The notes beneath the pieces are model-generated. The model had not been told where the DNA came from. It did no database searches and saw only the letters and a list, made by a program, of their open reading frames with translations. From Knufia peltigerae (taxonomy: Eukaryota > Ascomycota > Eurotiomycetes > Chaetothyriales > Trichomeriaceae), in contig JAPDRN010000012.1 of the NCBI GenBank assembly GCA_030247855.1, positions 403,274-467,273 of the forward strand: a stretch of 64,000 nt of DNA. Reading direction: 5' to 3'. A program made the position numbers and the translations under genes. This document shows positions 22,066 through 31,513 of this stretch, in pieces. Every line of letters begins with the position of its first letter. Positions within the stretch are counted from its first letter, which is position 1.

Positions 22066-22879
22066 ATGGCCGCCACGATACCAGTTGCCCTCATCCTGGG
22101 AGCAGGACCAAATATTGGCCAGACAGTAGCTCAGATCTTTGCTTCGAAAGGCTACAAGGTTGCTCTCGCTTCACGGTCACTAAACGAGGGAGAAAGTACA
22201 GACAATCAACTGAACATCAAGAGTGACTTCTCCAAGCCTGATGATGTTGTCAACGCATTCACAAAGGTGAACACAGTGTTTGGAATTCCAAGTGTCGTTG
22301 TCTACAATGGTAGGACTAGATCCTCAATCAAGCCTTTGCACTCCCTCTAACGTGTCTCAGTCAGCGCTTCAACCTTCACTCCTGCCAAGGAGCCGTTTGC
22401 CCTTCAACTGGACGATCTCAAACGAGACTTGAATATCAACGTTATTAGTGCATACGTTGCGGCGCAGCAAGCCGTCTCCGGATTCTCCAAGCTTCCAAAT
22501 TCTGCTTCCAAGACGTTTATCTACACTGGAAATATCCTCAACGTCAATATTCTCCCAGCGTTCATTGACCAAGGCATGGGGAAATCCGCAGGAGCACATA
22601 TGATCTGGGCTGCAGCAGCTGCGTACAAAGACCGTGGATACAAGTGAGTCATTCTTCTCCTACTTTCGGCTGCTTGTGATAGAACTGACTTATTATAGAT
22701 TTTACTATGCCGACGAAAGAAAGACGGACGGGTCACCAATTTACAGGGTTAGCGGAGAGGCACATGCAAAACACTACTGGGAGCTTGCGGAGCATAACTC
22801 GCAGGGTCCGTGGTTACAAACATTCGTCAATGGTGCGGGATACACGAATTTTGACAATCCTCATGAGTCCTCTCTTTGA
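22066..22879 (+). CDS. Atypical SDR family protein lacking YxxxK
   Basis: Three exons: 22066-22309, 22361-22643 and 22699-22879, giving about 235 residues. The N-terminal Rossmann motif LILGAGPNIGQTV is clear, followed by ALASRSLN and VVVYN, where the NAG element would be. After the segment ILPAFIDQG the usual YxxxK is replaced by QGMGK, so the catalytic tyrosine is missing while the lysine position is kept. The C-terminal stretch FYYADERKTDG is typical of a distinct fungal SDR subfamily. It may bind nucleotide without classical dehydrogenase chemistry. Both introns have good GT-AG borders. Divergent partner of the classical SDR at 20284. Confidence 0.85.
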
Positions 22880-23484
22880 GGAATTTGAGTGTTGTCACTT
22901 GATTATATCACCGGCAGAACCATGTAGAGTACCGCTAGCGCAGTGACTTGTGAGTCGTACCGACTCATGCTCACCTCTATATTTTAGATCTTTCTCCATG
23001 GCAACTTCACCTCGTGGGATCTCTAAAATGAACGATTCAGTTATGTACCTTTAATCTTCGCATGCTTCGTGCCGGGGAGACCCTTCCGGGACGCTGGCAG
23101 TTTTCTGGAAGTTAAGTGCACCCCACCGGTGACGGATCTCTTGTACACCGGCGGGACGATTTCTATATACTCCGATATACACGCTATGGTTTAGTAGTCG
23201 TTTGTGTGGACGAAAAGTCTTGGGCACTATGGGGAGAGTGCCATTGATACCCCACAGTAAGGCTACAGCCCAGACCCCGTGGGGTCTTTATGAAATCTCG
23301 GTTCCAGGAACTAGATTGAGCCGAAGCTGCTCACACGTCAAAACTCTATCTCGCGTGTAGCACGGTTTCTCAGGCGGAAATTCTGATGCAGCAATCGTAG
23401 AACAATTCAATAAAAGCGCCTTTTGGCAAATTCGAGCCGTGCGCACACAGGTAGCTTTGACCCTTGAAGAGAGACCCTGAAATC
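22880..23484. other. Intergenic, promoter side of alcohol dehydrogenase
   Basis: 605 bases without a supported gene; presumed SDR 3' UTR and dehydrogenase promoter. Confidence 0.5.
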
Positions 23485-24579
23485 ATGGAAAACATGCGAG
23501 CATTGAAAATCCTACAGGGTGCGAAAACACCGACTCTGGAGACCGTCGAAATTCCTCCAGTAGGACCGCAGGATGTTCTCATCAAAGTCAAAGCTGCCGG
23601 CCTGGCACCAGGCCCGTTCAACCTGGCCAGGATCGGCAGGCTCACTCATCTTCCAATGACGCTTGGCCATGAGGTCGCCGGCGTGGTCGAGTCGGTTGGC
23701 AACTCGGTCCGCCATGTGCAGCCAGGCGATCGAGTCCGGCTTCACCCGGGTCTCTCGTGCAGATCTTGCGATCTTTGCCTGTCTGACCGCGACCACATGT
23801 GTGCACAGTGCGGGATGATGGGCTTCCAGGGATTCAGTAACGACATTCCCTTATTTGAGAACTACCGAAACGGCGGATTGGCGGATTATGTGCGAGCACC
23901 AGAATGGGCGGTTGACAAGTTGCCTGAAAATGTCAGTTTTGAACTCGGGTCCAAGGTCCACGATCTTGCTACTGGTCTCAATGTGCTGCGACAGGCGGAC
24001 CTCCAGCCTGGTTCCACAGTTATCGTGACCGCATGTACGGGCGCCATGGGTGCTTCGGTCCTCAAACTCGCAACCTTCTTTGGAATTCACCGGTTGGTTC
24101 TGGTGGGACGATCGACAGAGCGACTCCAGGATGTAGCCAAGTTAACTGGCATTCCCTGTGACATCGTAGCAACGGATCAATTGTCTGAAGACTGGGCGAC
24201 CAAGGGCGGGCTTGTGAAGAGCTTGAAAAGCCTCTTGCCCGGTGGAGCGGATGCTATCATCGACTTGATGCCTTCAGGTCAAGCAATTTTGCAAGTTGTC
24301 CAGGCGCTGCGTACCAACGGGGTTCTGGTACACATTGGAGGGAACAGCGCTTCATTTGACCTGCCCATGGTCCTTTTCATGGCCAATTGTTGGAGAATCG
24401 TGGGAACACGCATGCATTCAAGGAGAGATGCGAAAACAATATTGAAGTGGCTACAAGAGGGACGTTTCAGCGCAGAGGATTTGATCACTCATCGATGGGA
24501 GTTCGATCAGTGGAATGAAGCTTTGGCTTTACTTCAGGACAGGTCTGAGCCTATGTACATGAGTGTCATCTTACCCTGA
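23485..24579 (+). CDS. Zinc-type alcohol dehydrogenase (MDR), altered catalytic site
   Basis: Intronless, 364 residues from ATG 23485 (23494 is also possible). The GroES-like half contains GHEVAGVVESVG and the structural-zinc cysteine set CRSCDLCLSDRDHMC. The Rossmann half follows (VTACTGAMGASVLKLA), with a C-terminal DQWNEALALL. At the place where the family has its catalytic-zinc cysteine (usual pattern GxCxSD) this protein reads AAGLAPGPFN. That ligand is therefore absent, although the His-Glu pair is kept. It belongs to the medium-chain dehydrogenases and probably uses NAD(P); whether it retains a catalytic zinc is doubtful. It is neighbour to the TAXI-like and bicupin genes. Confidence 0.9.
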   Translation: MENMRALKILQGAKTPTLETVEIPPVGPQDVLIKVKAAGLAPGPFNLARIGRLTHLPMTLGHEVAGVVESVGNSVRHVQPGDRVRLHPGLSCRSCDLCLSDRDHMCAQCGMMGFQGFSNDIPLFENYRNGGLADYVRAPEWAVDKLPENVSFELGSKVHDLATGLNVLRQADLQPGSTVIVTACTGAMGASVLKLATFFGIHRLVLVGRSTERLQDVAKLTGIPCDIVATDQLSEDWATKGGLVKSLKSLLPGGADAIIDLMPSGQAILQVVQALRTNGVLVHIGGNSASFDLPMVLFMANCWRIVGTRMHSRRDAKTILKWLQEGRFSAEDLITHRWEFDQWNEALALLQDRSEPMYMSVILP

Positions 24580-24842
24580 TAGTACATGACAGCCAGGTGT
24601 AGACTTTTATCAAGGATACTGAAGAGTTCAGAATAGGCTATGATGCATCCTTACTGCCACAATGATTTTGTCGTTCTTGAACCAGTACTCCGATATAGCT
24701 GAGCATAGTCCTATGAACCTGATTCATGTCACTCCCGCCATGCTAGCGCTTCATAGCGGATTTACGTGTTGAAGTACTGATTGGATATGGCTAGATATAT
24801 TACTACGAACCTATACCATGTCGCTCACATAAGCCTAGAGTT

Positions 24843-25850
24843 TCACAGTAGATTCGCTTCTCCATAGTATCGACGAGCTCCAGAATGTAGCGGTACAGGC
24901 GTCTTGAGCATCTTTGCCGGCTCTAGAGGGTATGTCAGAGGACTTTTCGACGGAGGTATGTGCTTGTATTGTTTCTCAATCGACTTTCTGGTCTCCACCA
25001 AGCACCAGGTCAGAAGATAAGCCACTTCTGCAGGCATATCTTCCCGGACGAGAATAACAAAATCGGAGAAGTTCAAGGCTGGTAGATCTTGAGACATATT
25101 GGCCCAGAACCCCGAAGGCAATGGGTTGTCTCCAAGGCTGATGCTCTCCTCGAGATGCTTGAGGGCCTCTAGCTCCGCCGGCAGCGGCGACAATTTCTCT
25201 CCTTCAATAAGCTCTGCCCACCACGGAGTCATAATCGCTTCCTGAAGTAAGGAATCTGCTTCACCATTCTCCACAAAAGCAGTGCACTGCTCAGGACGGT
25301 GTGCTCGTAGTACCTTTCCACCCCATGACTCGATCTCATTCTGGGAGATTTGATGAGCCTCCAAGAACTTGTCCGCCACGAAGCCGATGAAGTTGGTTCC
25401 ATCGTTTGTGGATGTTGCGAGTCTTATCGGTGGTTTTTGTTCCCGTAACTGGGCCATGGTCTTGATATTGTACTTCGGGTCAAGTGCCAGGACCATTCTG
25501 TCGTTCTGCGGCAGTACAGCTAGTGCTCGCAGATGAGGCATCGCCTTATTAAACAGATGCTTTCCTCCCAACGCGTTTTGCATGAAACTAGCGGGTGTTG
25601 CCACGGCCAAGTCGACTTCGCCGTCTGCAAGTTTGGTGATTGCCTCGATCCCTCCATGTCGTATACTCCAGATGGCAGTCCTACTTTCTGGACCAGCGCG
25701 ATCGCAGAATTCCTGGGTGAGCCAGGAACAAATTCGATGGAAGTTGGCTTGTCCCCAGTCTCCTATGAAGTGAAGTTCGTATGAGATGGACAGCCGCGGT
25801 TCATGATGCGCAGATAGCAAGAGGTTTTTGTGGTCTTCGGCGTCAGCCAT
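24843..25850 (-). CDS. TAXI/NMT1-like periplasmic-binding-fold protein (cytosolic)
   Basis: Intronless, 335 residues. Elements typical of TAXI-type TRAP solute receptors and NMT1-like proteins are visible: an opening beta strand and helix (IGDWGQANFHRICSWL), GGIEAITKLADGEVDLAV, a loop with TMAQLREQKPPIRLATS, and GTNFIGFVADKFLEAHQ. No signal peptide or lipobox exists, and a eukaryote has no periplasm or TRAP system, so a transport role is unlikely. Related folds act as enzymes in THI5 and, to my knowledge, dihydroxyphthalate decarboxylase. The lack of introns and the mainly bacterial family suggest horizontal transfer (inference). It is divergent from the bicupin gene, with 427 bases between starts. 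Confidence 0.82.
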   Translation of the reverse strand: MADAEDHKNLLLSAHHEPRLSISYELHFIGDWGQANFHRICSWLTQEFCDRAGPESRTAIWSIRHGGIEAITKLADGEVDLAVATPASFMQNALGGKHLFNKAMPHLRALAVLPQNDRMVLALDPKYNIKTMAQLREQKPPIRLATSTNDGTNFIGFVADKFLEAHQISQNEIESWGGKVLRAHRPEQCTAFVENGEADSLLQEAIMTPWWAELIEGEKLSPLPAELEALKHLEESISLGDNPLPSGFWANMSQDLPALNFSDFVILVREDMPAEVAYLLTWCLVETRKSIEKQYKHIPPSKSPLTYPLEPAKMLKTPVPLHSGARRYYGEANLL

Positions 25851-26277
25851 CTTGTGATCTTGTACCGCACCAGTGCAAATTCTACGAGAAGTTTTTGGTT
25901 AGTCTACTTGGTTCAAAGGAATTGTCCCCTCAGTTGCATTTAACATATCCGTATTTTGATGATTCGATTAACAGTAGCATCAAGTTGTCTGTACTTAAAT
26001 ACCCGATGACATCCCGACAAGTCCCCTGTGGGACGAAACTTTGTCGCTGGAGAGGCTGTAAAATGACGGCTCCCGGTTCATTCTGTATCCGACTACCGAA
26101 ATATTACCTGGACGTCTACTTTCGCAGTGCAATCCCTCAAAGTTGATTTCCTGACATCGGGTATATGGTCGCTATGATAAAAAGACCACGCAGATCACTA
26201 GAGACCGCCTGTGTATAATTATTCACCATTTCACCGACTTCCTTCACATTCCTTCCCGAACAGCGTGTAAACTCCAC
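25851..26277. promoter_or_regulatory. Shared divergent promoter (TAXI-like / bicupin)
   Basis: 427 bases between the starts of two divergent genes. No coding potential is seen. Head-to-head arrangement supports co-expression. Confidence 0.5.
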
Positions 26278-27294
26278 ATGACCACAATGGACGTCGTCCA
26301 AGAGATTATTACTTCGTGGCCCAAAGATGAAGACACCTTGGAGGTGCAGAGAAGGGAGGAGTTGCTGTTTCAACAACCCAGTATGGGTCCGGTGAAGTTG
26401 AGGAGTCACGAACCGATCCAGGCAGTTCATTTTGCGTCCGCTTTCAAACCCATCAAGTTCGCACGGCCTGCTGGCATTTATGAGAGTCACCATCTCCGTG
26501 TCGAATGGCAGACGATGGCAAATTTTCGGCAACCATTCTACCACCGAAATGCAGACGTGGATGAATTGTCGTATCAAGTCTGTGGTACGCGTACCCTCAT
26601 GACTGAGTACGGAACAGTCGATCTTGAGCCAGGAGACTTCACCAGGATTCCGGTCGGTGTTGCTCATGATAACTACGGTATCGACGACATCCACCTCCTC
26701 TTTTACATACCGGCTCCAGTCAAAGAGTGTGGTCCTATCGTACGACGGGCAGAGGCCCGCGATCTGCAATTCGAGGGCTGGGCACCAAAGGCCATCCCGG
26801 AGGTCATGACGCTATGCCTTGGTGGGCCGGAATGTGACATTGCTGCATCTCTTGTCGACGAGACGTTGCTGCTGGAGCATGCAAAGCATGTCGATCAGCA
26901 CAAGCTCATCCCAGTCTTGCGCCCTCATGCAGAGGATAGAGGAACATCTTGGCTTTACAAGTCTGAATTTGTATGGGTTGGGCACACCGAGCGGAACCCA
27001 GGTGAACAGCCCGCCTATTATCGTCATCGCTTTGGTGACGAAATTCAGTGTCAGATTAGTGGAACAAGAACTGTGGTTACTCAACGCGGAGTCATCGACC
27101 TCGAGCCAGGAGACTATATCTGCATTCCCACTGGTGTCCCATTCACTGATATTGCTCATGAGAAGACAATGTTCATCTCGATACTGACTCACCACGAGTC
27201 CCCGCCGGTCGCTCCAATCACGAAAACGGCACGTCCAGCGACATTTGCAGAAATCCAGAAGCTGAGAGGCGTGCATCTCAGGAATGGAGAATGA
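26278..27294 (+). CDS. Bicupin, homogentisate/gentisate dioxygenase-like
   Basis: Intronless, 338 residues with two cupin modules. The first reads YHRNADVDELSYQVCG then VDLEPGDFTRIPVG with a following His (VAHDN). The second reads RHRFGDEIQCQISG, VIDLEPGDYICIPTG and VPFTD. The first module retains plausible His/Glu metal ligands. In the second the terminal His is not evident, so only one site may bind metal. The pattern resembles homogentisate 1,2-dioxygenase-like bicupins, non-haem iron enzymes that open aromatic rings. Ring cleavage here is inferred, not proved. It sits between the TAXI-like and aldolase/decarboxylase genes. Confidence 0.85.
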   Translation: MTTMDVVQEIITSWPKDEDTLEVQRREELLFQQPSMGPVKLRSHEPIQAVHFASAFKPIKFARPAGIYESHHLRVEWQTMANFRQPFYHRNADVDELSYQVCGTRTLMTEYGTVDLEPGDFTRIPVGVAHDNYGIDDIHLLFYIPAPVKECGPIVRRAEARDLQFEGWAPKAIPEVMTLCLGGPECDIAASLVDETLLLEHAKHVDQHKLIPVLRPHAEDRGTSWLYKSEFVWVGHTERNPGEQPAYYRHRFGDEIQCQISGTRTVVTQRGVIDLEPGDYICIPTGVPFTDIAHEKTMFISILTHHESPPVAPITKTARPATFAEIQKLRGVHLRNGE

Positions 27295-27867
27295 GCACAA
27301 CTAGACTTCATCAACAATAAAACGCATAGTCTGGTATCTTTCAAGTGGCGATAAAGGCTTGTTTATTTCACAATTAACATACAAAAATCTGGCCTTCCTT
27401 CGATATTTGGGGCGGACGAATATTTCCGTAGAAGCTGCACCCAAGTGTTCAGAGCACCCACTAAATTCATTTAAGGTGTGCATTGTCGCTCCGTACACTG
27501 TGCTTCCGCCTAAGCTGATTCAATTGGCTTCGGATGAACCACATGGTAGGTCTCTATCTGCATGGCCGCAGATTGTTGGTTCTCACATGCTGGTGCCTCA
27601 GGTATCGACGACGTATCACGTCCCCGACGTATCCCCAGTGACTGCTTAGGGTGTTTCGTTACTCACGGATTGGAGAGCTAATGGAGGTCGCATGGGGCTT
27701 AGGTCGTCACACGCGGTTAAGTCGGGAATCGGCACGATCCTGGATCAGGTTAGGGGCTTACTGAGTGCTTTTAAGTAAAACCAAAGATTCGCTGTCAACA
27801 AGAATACACTACCGAGGAGAGATTCCCGAGCATAATAAGTCAGTACACTGAATATAATCTGTGCAGG
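27295..27867. other. Intergenic upstream of class II aldolase
   Basis: 573 bases; the plus-strand frame 27359-27649 has no recognisable domain and is not called. Presumed promoter region. Confidence 0.5.
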
Positions 27868-28695
27868 ATGGAAGACAACCAAATCACGCCGCATATGGAA
27901 TCAATCTACCACAAATTGATACGGGGCAGTCATATCCTACACTATCACAATGTTTTGGACGCGTTCGGCCATCTCTCGTGCAGGCATCCCAGCAGTCCAG
28001 AAAGATTCATCATGTCACGGAACATGGCTCCTGGAACTGTATCCTCTGCAAGTGACCTAGTCGAATACTTGGTCGAGAGTGCGGAGGCTGTTGACCCCAG
28101 TGCTCCTCGGGGCTTCTTGGAGCGGTACATCCACAGCGAGATATACAAAAGGTACCCCGAAGTCCAGAGTGTAATCCATAGTCACTCGGAGGCAGTCGTA
28201 CCGTTCAGTATCAATGGAGTTCCCATGAAGCCGTGCTATCACATGGCGGGCTTTCTTGGATCTGGTGCACCTGTCTGGGATATTGCCGACTCCTACGGTA
28301 CCAACGATACCAGAGACATGCTAATATGCAACAATTCCTTGGGAAGTTCCCTAGCAGGGTCTTTCTGTAACTCCGATCAAGCGCAAACTGGGACTTTTCC
28401 CACTAATAGAGTCGTTCTGATGAGAGGGCATGGATTCACAGCATTGGCAGAAAGTATCGAGGCTTGCGTGATGACTGCGATCTACACACAAAAGAATGCC
28501 ATGATCCAGACCACAGCAATAATCACACATGCCATGTACAATTCAGGAGACTCGAATGCTTGGCCGATATATCTTACCAAGGACGAAGCGAGAGACGCAA
28601 CCCATACAAATTCGGGAGCAGTCCACCGGCCTTGGGATCTGTGGTGTAGAGAAGTCGAGGCGTGTTCTTTGTATCGGCACGACCCTCGAGACTAG
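27868..28695 (+). CDS. Class II aldolase/adducin-family protein
   Basis: Intronless, 275 residues. It shows FGHLSCRHP, the sugar/acid-binding FIMSRNMAP, the probable catalytic acid in FLERYIHSEIYKR, the zinc-ligand pair IHSHSEAVVPF and the third histidine in LMRGHGFTA. This is the complete metal site of class II aldolases. The subgroup with HMAGFLG includes aromatic acid decarboxylases such as 3,4-dihydroxyphthalate decarboxylase as well as true aldolases, so decarboxylation is an option. Its position after a bicupin dioxygenase-like gene favours aromatic or hydroxy-acid metabolism (inference). Normal length for the family. Confidence 0.9.
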   Translation: MEDNQITPHMESIYHKLIRGSHILHYHNVLDAFGHLSCRHPSSPERFIMSRNMAPGTVSSASDLVEYLVESAEAVDPSAPRGFLERYIHSEIYKRYPEVQSVIHSHSEAVVPFSINGVPMKPCYHMAGFLGSGAPVWDIADSYGTNDTRDMLICNNSLGSSLAGSFCNSDQAQTGTFPTNRVVLMRGHGFTALAESIEACVMTAIYTQKNAMIQTTAIITHAMYNSGDSNAWPIYLTKDEARDATHTNSGAVHRPWDLWCREVEACSLYRHDPRD

Positions 28696-29707
28696 GTAGT
28701 AGGTGGAAATATACAAAACCTATTGCCCTTACCATTGGCGCTCATTGTCTTTGCGATTGAGGCTCAGACAAGCTGGTCGTGTTATCTGCCTTCATGTTTC
28801 TCGATCGCAGTTCGGTCCTAATGCAAGATACAAATGCTCATTGCGGTCGAAAAATGAAGTTATGGCGATCAATGATGCTCATCAGTATTGTCGGAGTGTC
28901 TAGACTAATAAATACTTAGTGAAGTGGCTCAATCAATGGAATTTATCTTACTCATCAAACCAGACTGCGCCTCAATGTTCATTAAGGGTTTAGTGCAGAA
29001 TCCGCAGCGCACGTGCTGCCCGGGGCGCTCCGGTATAGTACATATGTCTCCAGCCCTCTCACTCAGGCTGGAGGCTGACACTAGATATTGGATCGTGAGC
29101 TAGTTTCAGTTTATTGGGTAGCGATGCATTTGAATCACTTAAGGCGTCGATCTATCGATAAGTGGCGATGAAAAAACAGAGCTAAATCCTGATAGTACAA
29201 ATATAGCGTAGGATGCTAAAATAAGCTGGACCAATAGGATGCTAACGTTAGTGATTATTACCCAATAAACATCATTATTAGTCGTACTAGCGGGTCCAGC
29301 CCGTAAAGTCTCTCAAGAAACGTTCTTCTCCCTCGTGTTCCTTACTCTTCTTCCCTCTAGTGAAGCGATGTCTCGTCCATTGAGGCTGCAAAGCTGACCA
29401 CCATATCGCCTGCTGGTGGGCTGGGCAACAGGAAGAAAATAGAATGGCGACAGAGCAGGCTTTTCTTGAAAATGTGTTTCTTCCCCATGTTTTGCGACTT
29501 GTTGTCACACCTGTACACACTGAAACGGTTGATCAAACCAACGTTTGACATTTTAAGGCTTGCGAATTGCTTTTATCTTTTGAATGCGAACTTGAACATT
29601 GAGTTAGCATCATTGTCGTACTCTGGATACCTTCTAGTCCCTCTCCATCCAATACGAAGTAGCTCTCGGGCAATTTCTCGGCTGGTCGCAACACATCCAC
29701 GGGAGCC
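28696..29707. other. Intergenic, nothing recognised
   Basis: About 1 kb with scattered short frames only. The part near 29640-29700 precedes the UstYa-like start and is the likely leader/promoter. Confidence 0.5.
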
Positions 29708-30502
29708 ATGGCGCTCACTCACGACTACAATCCCCTCAGTGGAAGCGAGGACACCAAAGACGAGATTGACAGCAACAGCAGGCCGCCCGTGAGCATAGCA
29801 TGGTCCAAATATATTCTATACATGCTGCTCGTGGCATGCGCTGGTTTTGGTGCAGCGTTTGGCACGGTTTTCGCCTTATCTTTACTTAGACCGGGGACGA
29901 GCGACACGACTGCATCTCCCGCCGCTACTACCACTTCTCTGTCCGCAGACACTGTACTGCCCACTGCCTCCGTCGAGCATCTGGCCGGCCAGGCCGATGA
30001 GACCAACCCGTTGGCGGGCAAAGTCCTCGATTGCGGATACTCTCCCACAGAAGCGCGGGCCAAGGGCTGCGTATACGATGTCATGATGCAGGATTGGGTC
30101 CCAGAACCGTGTTATGACAGCCTGTTGACAGAAAGATACCTTGCCAGAGGAAATTATACTTGGTATGCGGACATGAATGGGAATGTCATGCCGGACGAAG
30201 AAATGCGCAAGGGTGAACACAGCGCAGCATGGATGTCGGGAGATTACCACAAAGATCACTGTATCTTTTCTTGGGAAAAGCTCATCAGAGCAATGCGAAA
30301 CAACTGGCCCATTAGCCAGGAGTTGGTGTCCTACGACCATGTCCTGCACTGTCAGCATCAGACTTTGGGGGAGGATGGCCATACTCACAAGCGCGACGGA
30401 GGTATTGGCGTCATGGCACCAACCAATTATGCCAAATGTGCACTCTACAGTACATGGAAAACGGATTTCATCCCAGATAAACATGCCGCAGACACTAAAT
30501 AA
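29708..30502 (+). CDS. UstYa-like membrane protein with two HxxHC motifs
   Basis: Intronless, 264 residues. A cytosolic N-terminus of about 35 residues is followed by one membrane segment (YILYMLLVACAGFG, about 35-60). A Ser/Thr/Ala-rich spacer leads to a luminal domain starting LDCGYSPTEARAKGC and containing the W-x-P-x-x-C element (WVPEPC). Two histidine-cysteine motifs follow, HKDHC and HVLHC, about 40 residues apart. Paired HxxHC motifs behind a single TM define the UstYa (DUF3328) oxidase/cyclase group; this subfamily differs in spacing and in the CGYS...GC element, so the assignment is by motif. Two S/T sites (NYTW) could be glycosylated. Function is unknown. Confidence 0.8.
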   Translation: MALTHDYNPLSGSEDTKDEIDSNSRPPVSIAWSKYILYMLLVACAGFGAAFGTVFALSLLRPGTSDTTASPAATTTSLSADTVLPTASVEHLAGQADETNPLAGKVLDCGYSPTEARAKGCVYDVMMQDWVPEPCYDSLLTERYLARGNYTWYADMNGNVMPDEEMRKGEHSAAWMSGDYHKDHCIFSWEKLIRAMRNNWPISQELVSYDHVLHCQHQTLGEDGHTHKRDGGIGVMAPTNYAKCALYSTWKTDFIPDKHAADTK

Positions 30503-31513
30503 GAATTAATAATCGACTTTATGCTAATGAGAAAAAACAACATTGGACCTCACACTCAAGAAGATCAAGGAAGGCGTGTAGATTCTCCTTGCGCGTCTGC
30601 TGACTTTGTTGCCGTCAAATATCCGTTCCATAACCAGGGTCATCTACCCTCGCAGGTTCCGCTCAGCAAATTTCCTGGACAATCCTTGGCTCCTTGGGTT
30701 AATCTCTGGAGACTCAATCAATTGTGTGGGCTCATCGAATGCCCGAGAGCATGCCGGAACTCCTTCAACACTATGGCCTTATCGTGAGGTTTTGTCTGAG
30801 CGACCCGACTTTCTGCTCCCTCCCAACTTTTTCGGCATGAAGAATGAGGAACGAAATGAACAAAACTCTGCTTGAATTGTTCAGTCATCTTCGAGCACCT
30901 TTCGAATGTACCCGTTCAGAGTTCTTGGCTTTGTCCCAGGAAAGCATCCGTCGCCTTTGTCCTATGCCTCCGACAGAACGATCGCCATCCCTCACACTCT
31001 GTGGGATCAGAAACTCATCATCCCTGGTTGCTATGTACACAGTGTTCTAAGATGTTGATGTCCGAGTTTAGCCTATTCTCAAGAAACTCGTCCTACATTG
31101 GGGAACTTCGGTAATCTTGTTCGAAGTCCAGATTCCTGTACCGCTTGTTGGGCCCTTGAATGCTTCAAAGTCCATGCTCAGCTACACTTTTAAGTGAGAT
31201 TCATAGAAAAAAAATTGGTTTGATTGGAGGTTTAATGAAAATAGAAATAATTGGCCCACCAAGAAAAGTTGTTTGAAGAAATGAAAAAATCCTTCAAGCC
31301 GCCGTCAGTTAAAATGCTATATCTAAACGCTCATTCAGATATGCTCCCCATAGAAAAGTTACATAAATATGTCGCCCGCAGTAAGACGCTCTCCCCAGCG
31401 ACGAAAATCTGCTCTGCCAGGAGCCTTGTTCCCCTTTTCTCTTTTAGAGTCATCATGGTATGCAGCGATCAGGCTTTGGTAAGAACCGCCACAACCTGTG
31501 CAATTTCACTACC
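30503..31513. other. Intergenic, nothing recognised
   Basis: About 1 kb between the UstYa-like stop and the stop of the large secreted protein (convergent). Short plus-strand frames carry no recognisable domain. Confidence 0.5.

Noticed and set aside
9917..30502. Complete ustiloxin-type RiPP cluster
   Set aside because: S41 peptidase and a UstYa-like protein are present, but they are 17 kb apart with unrelated genes between and no precursor peptide or tyrosinase.
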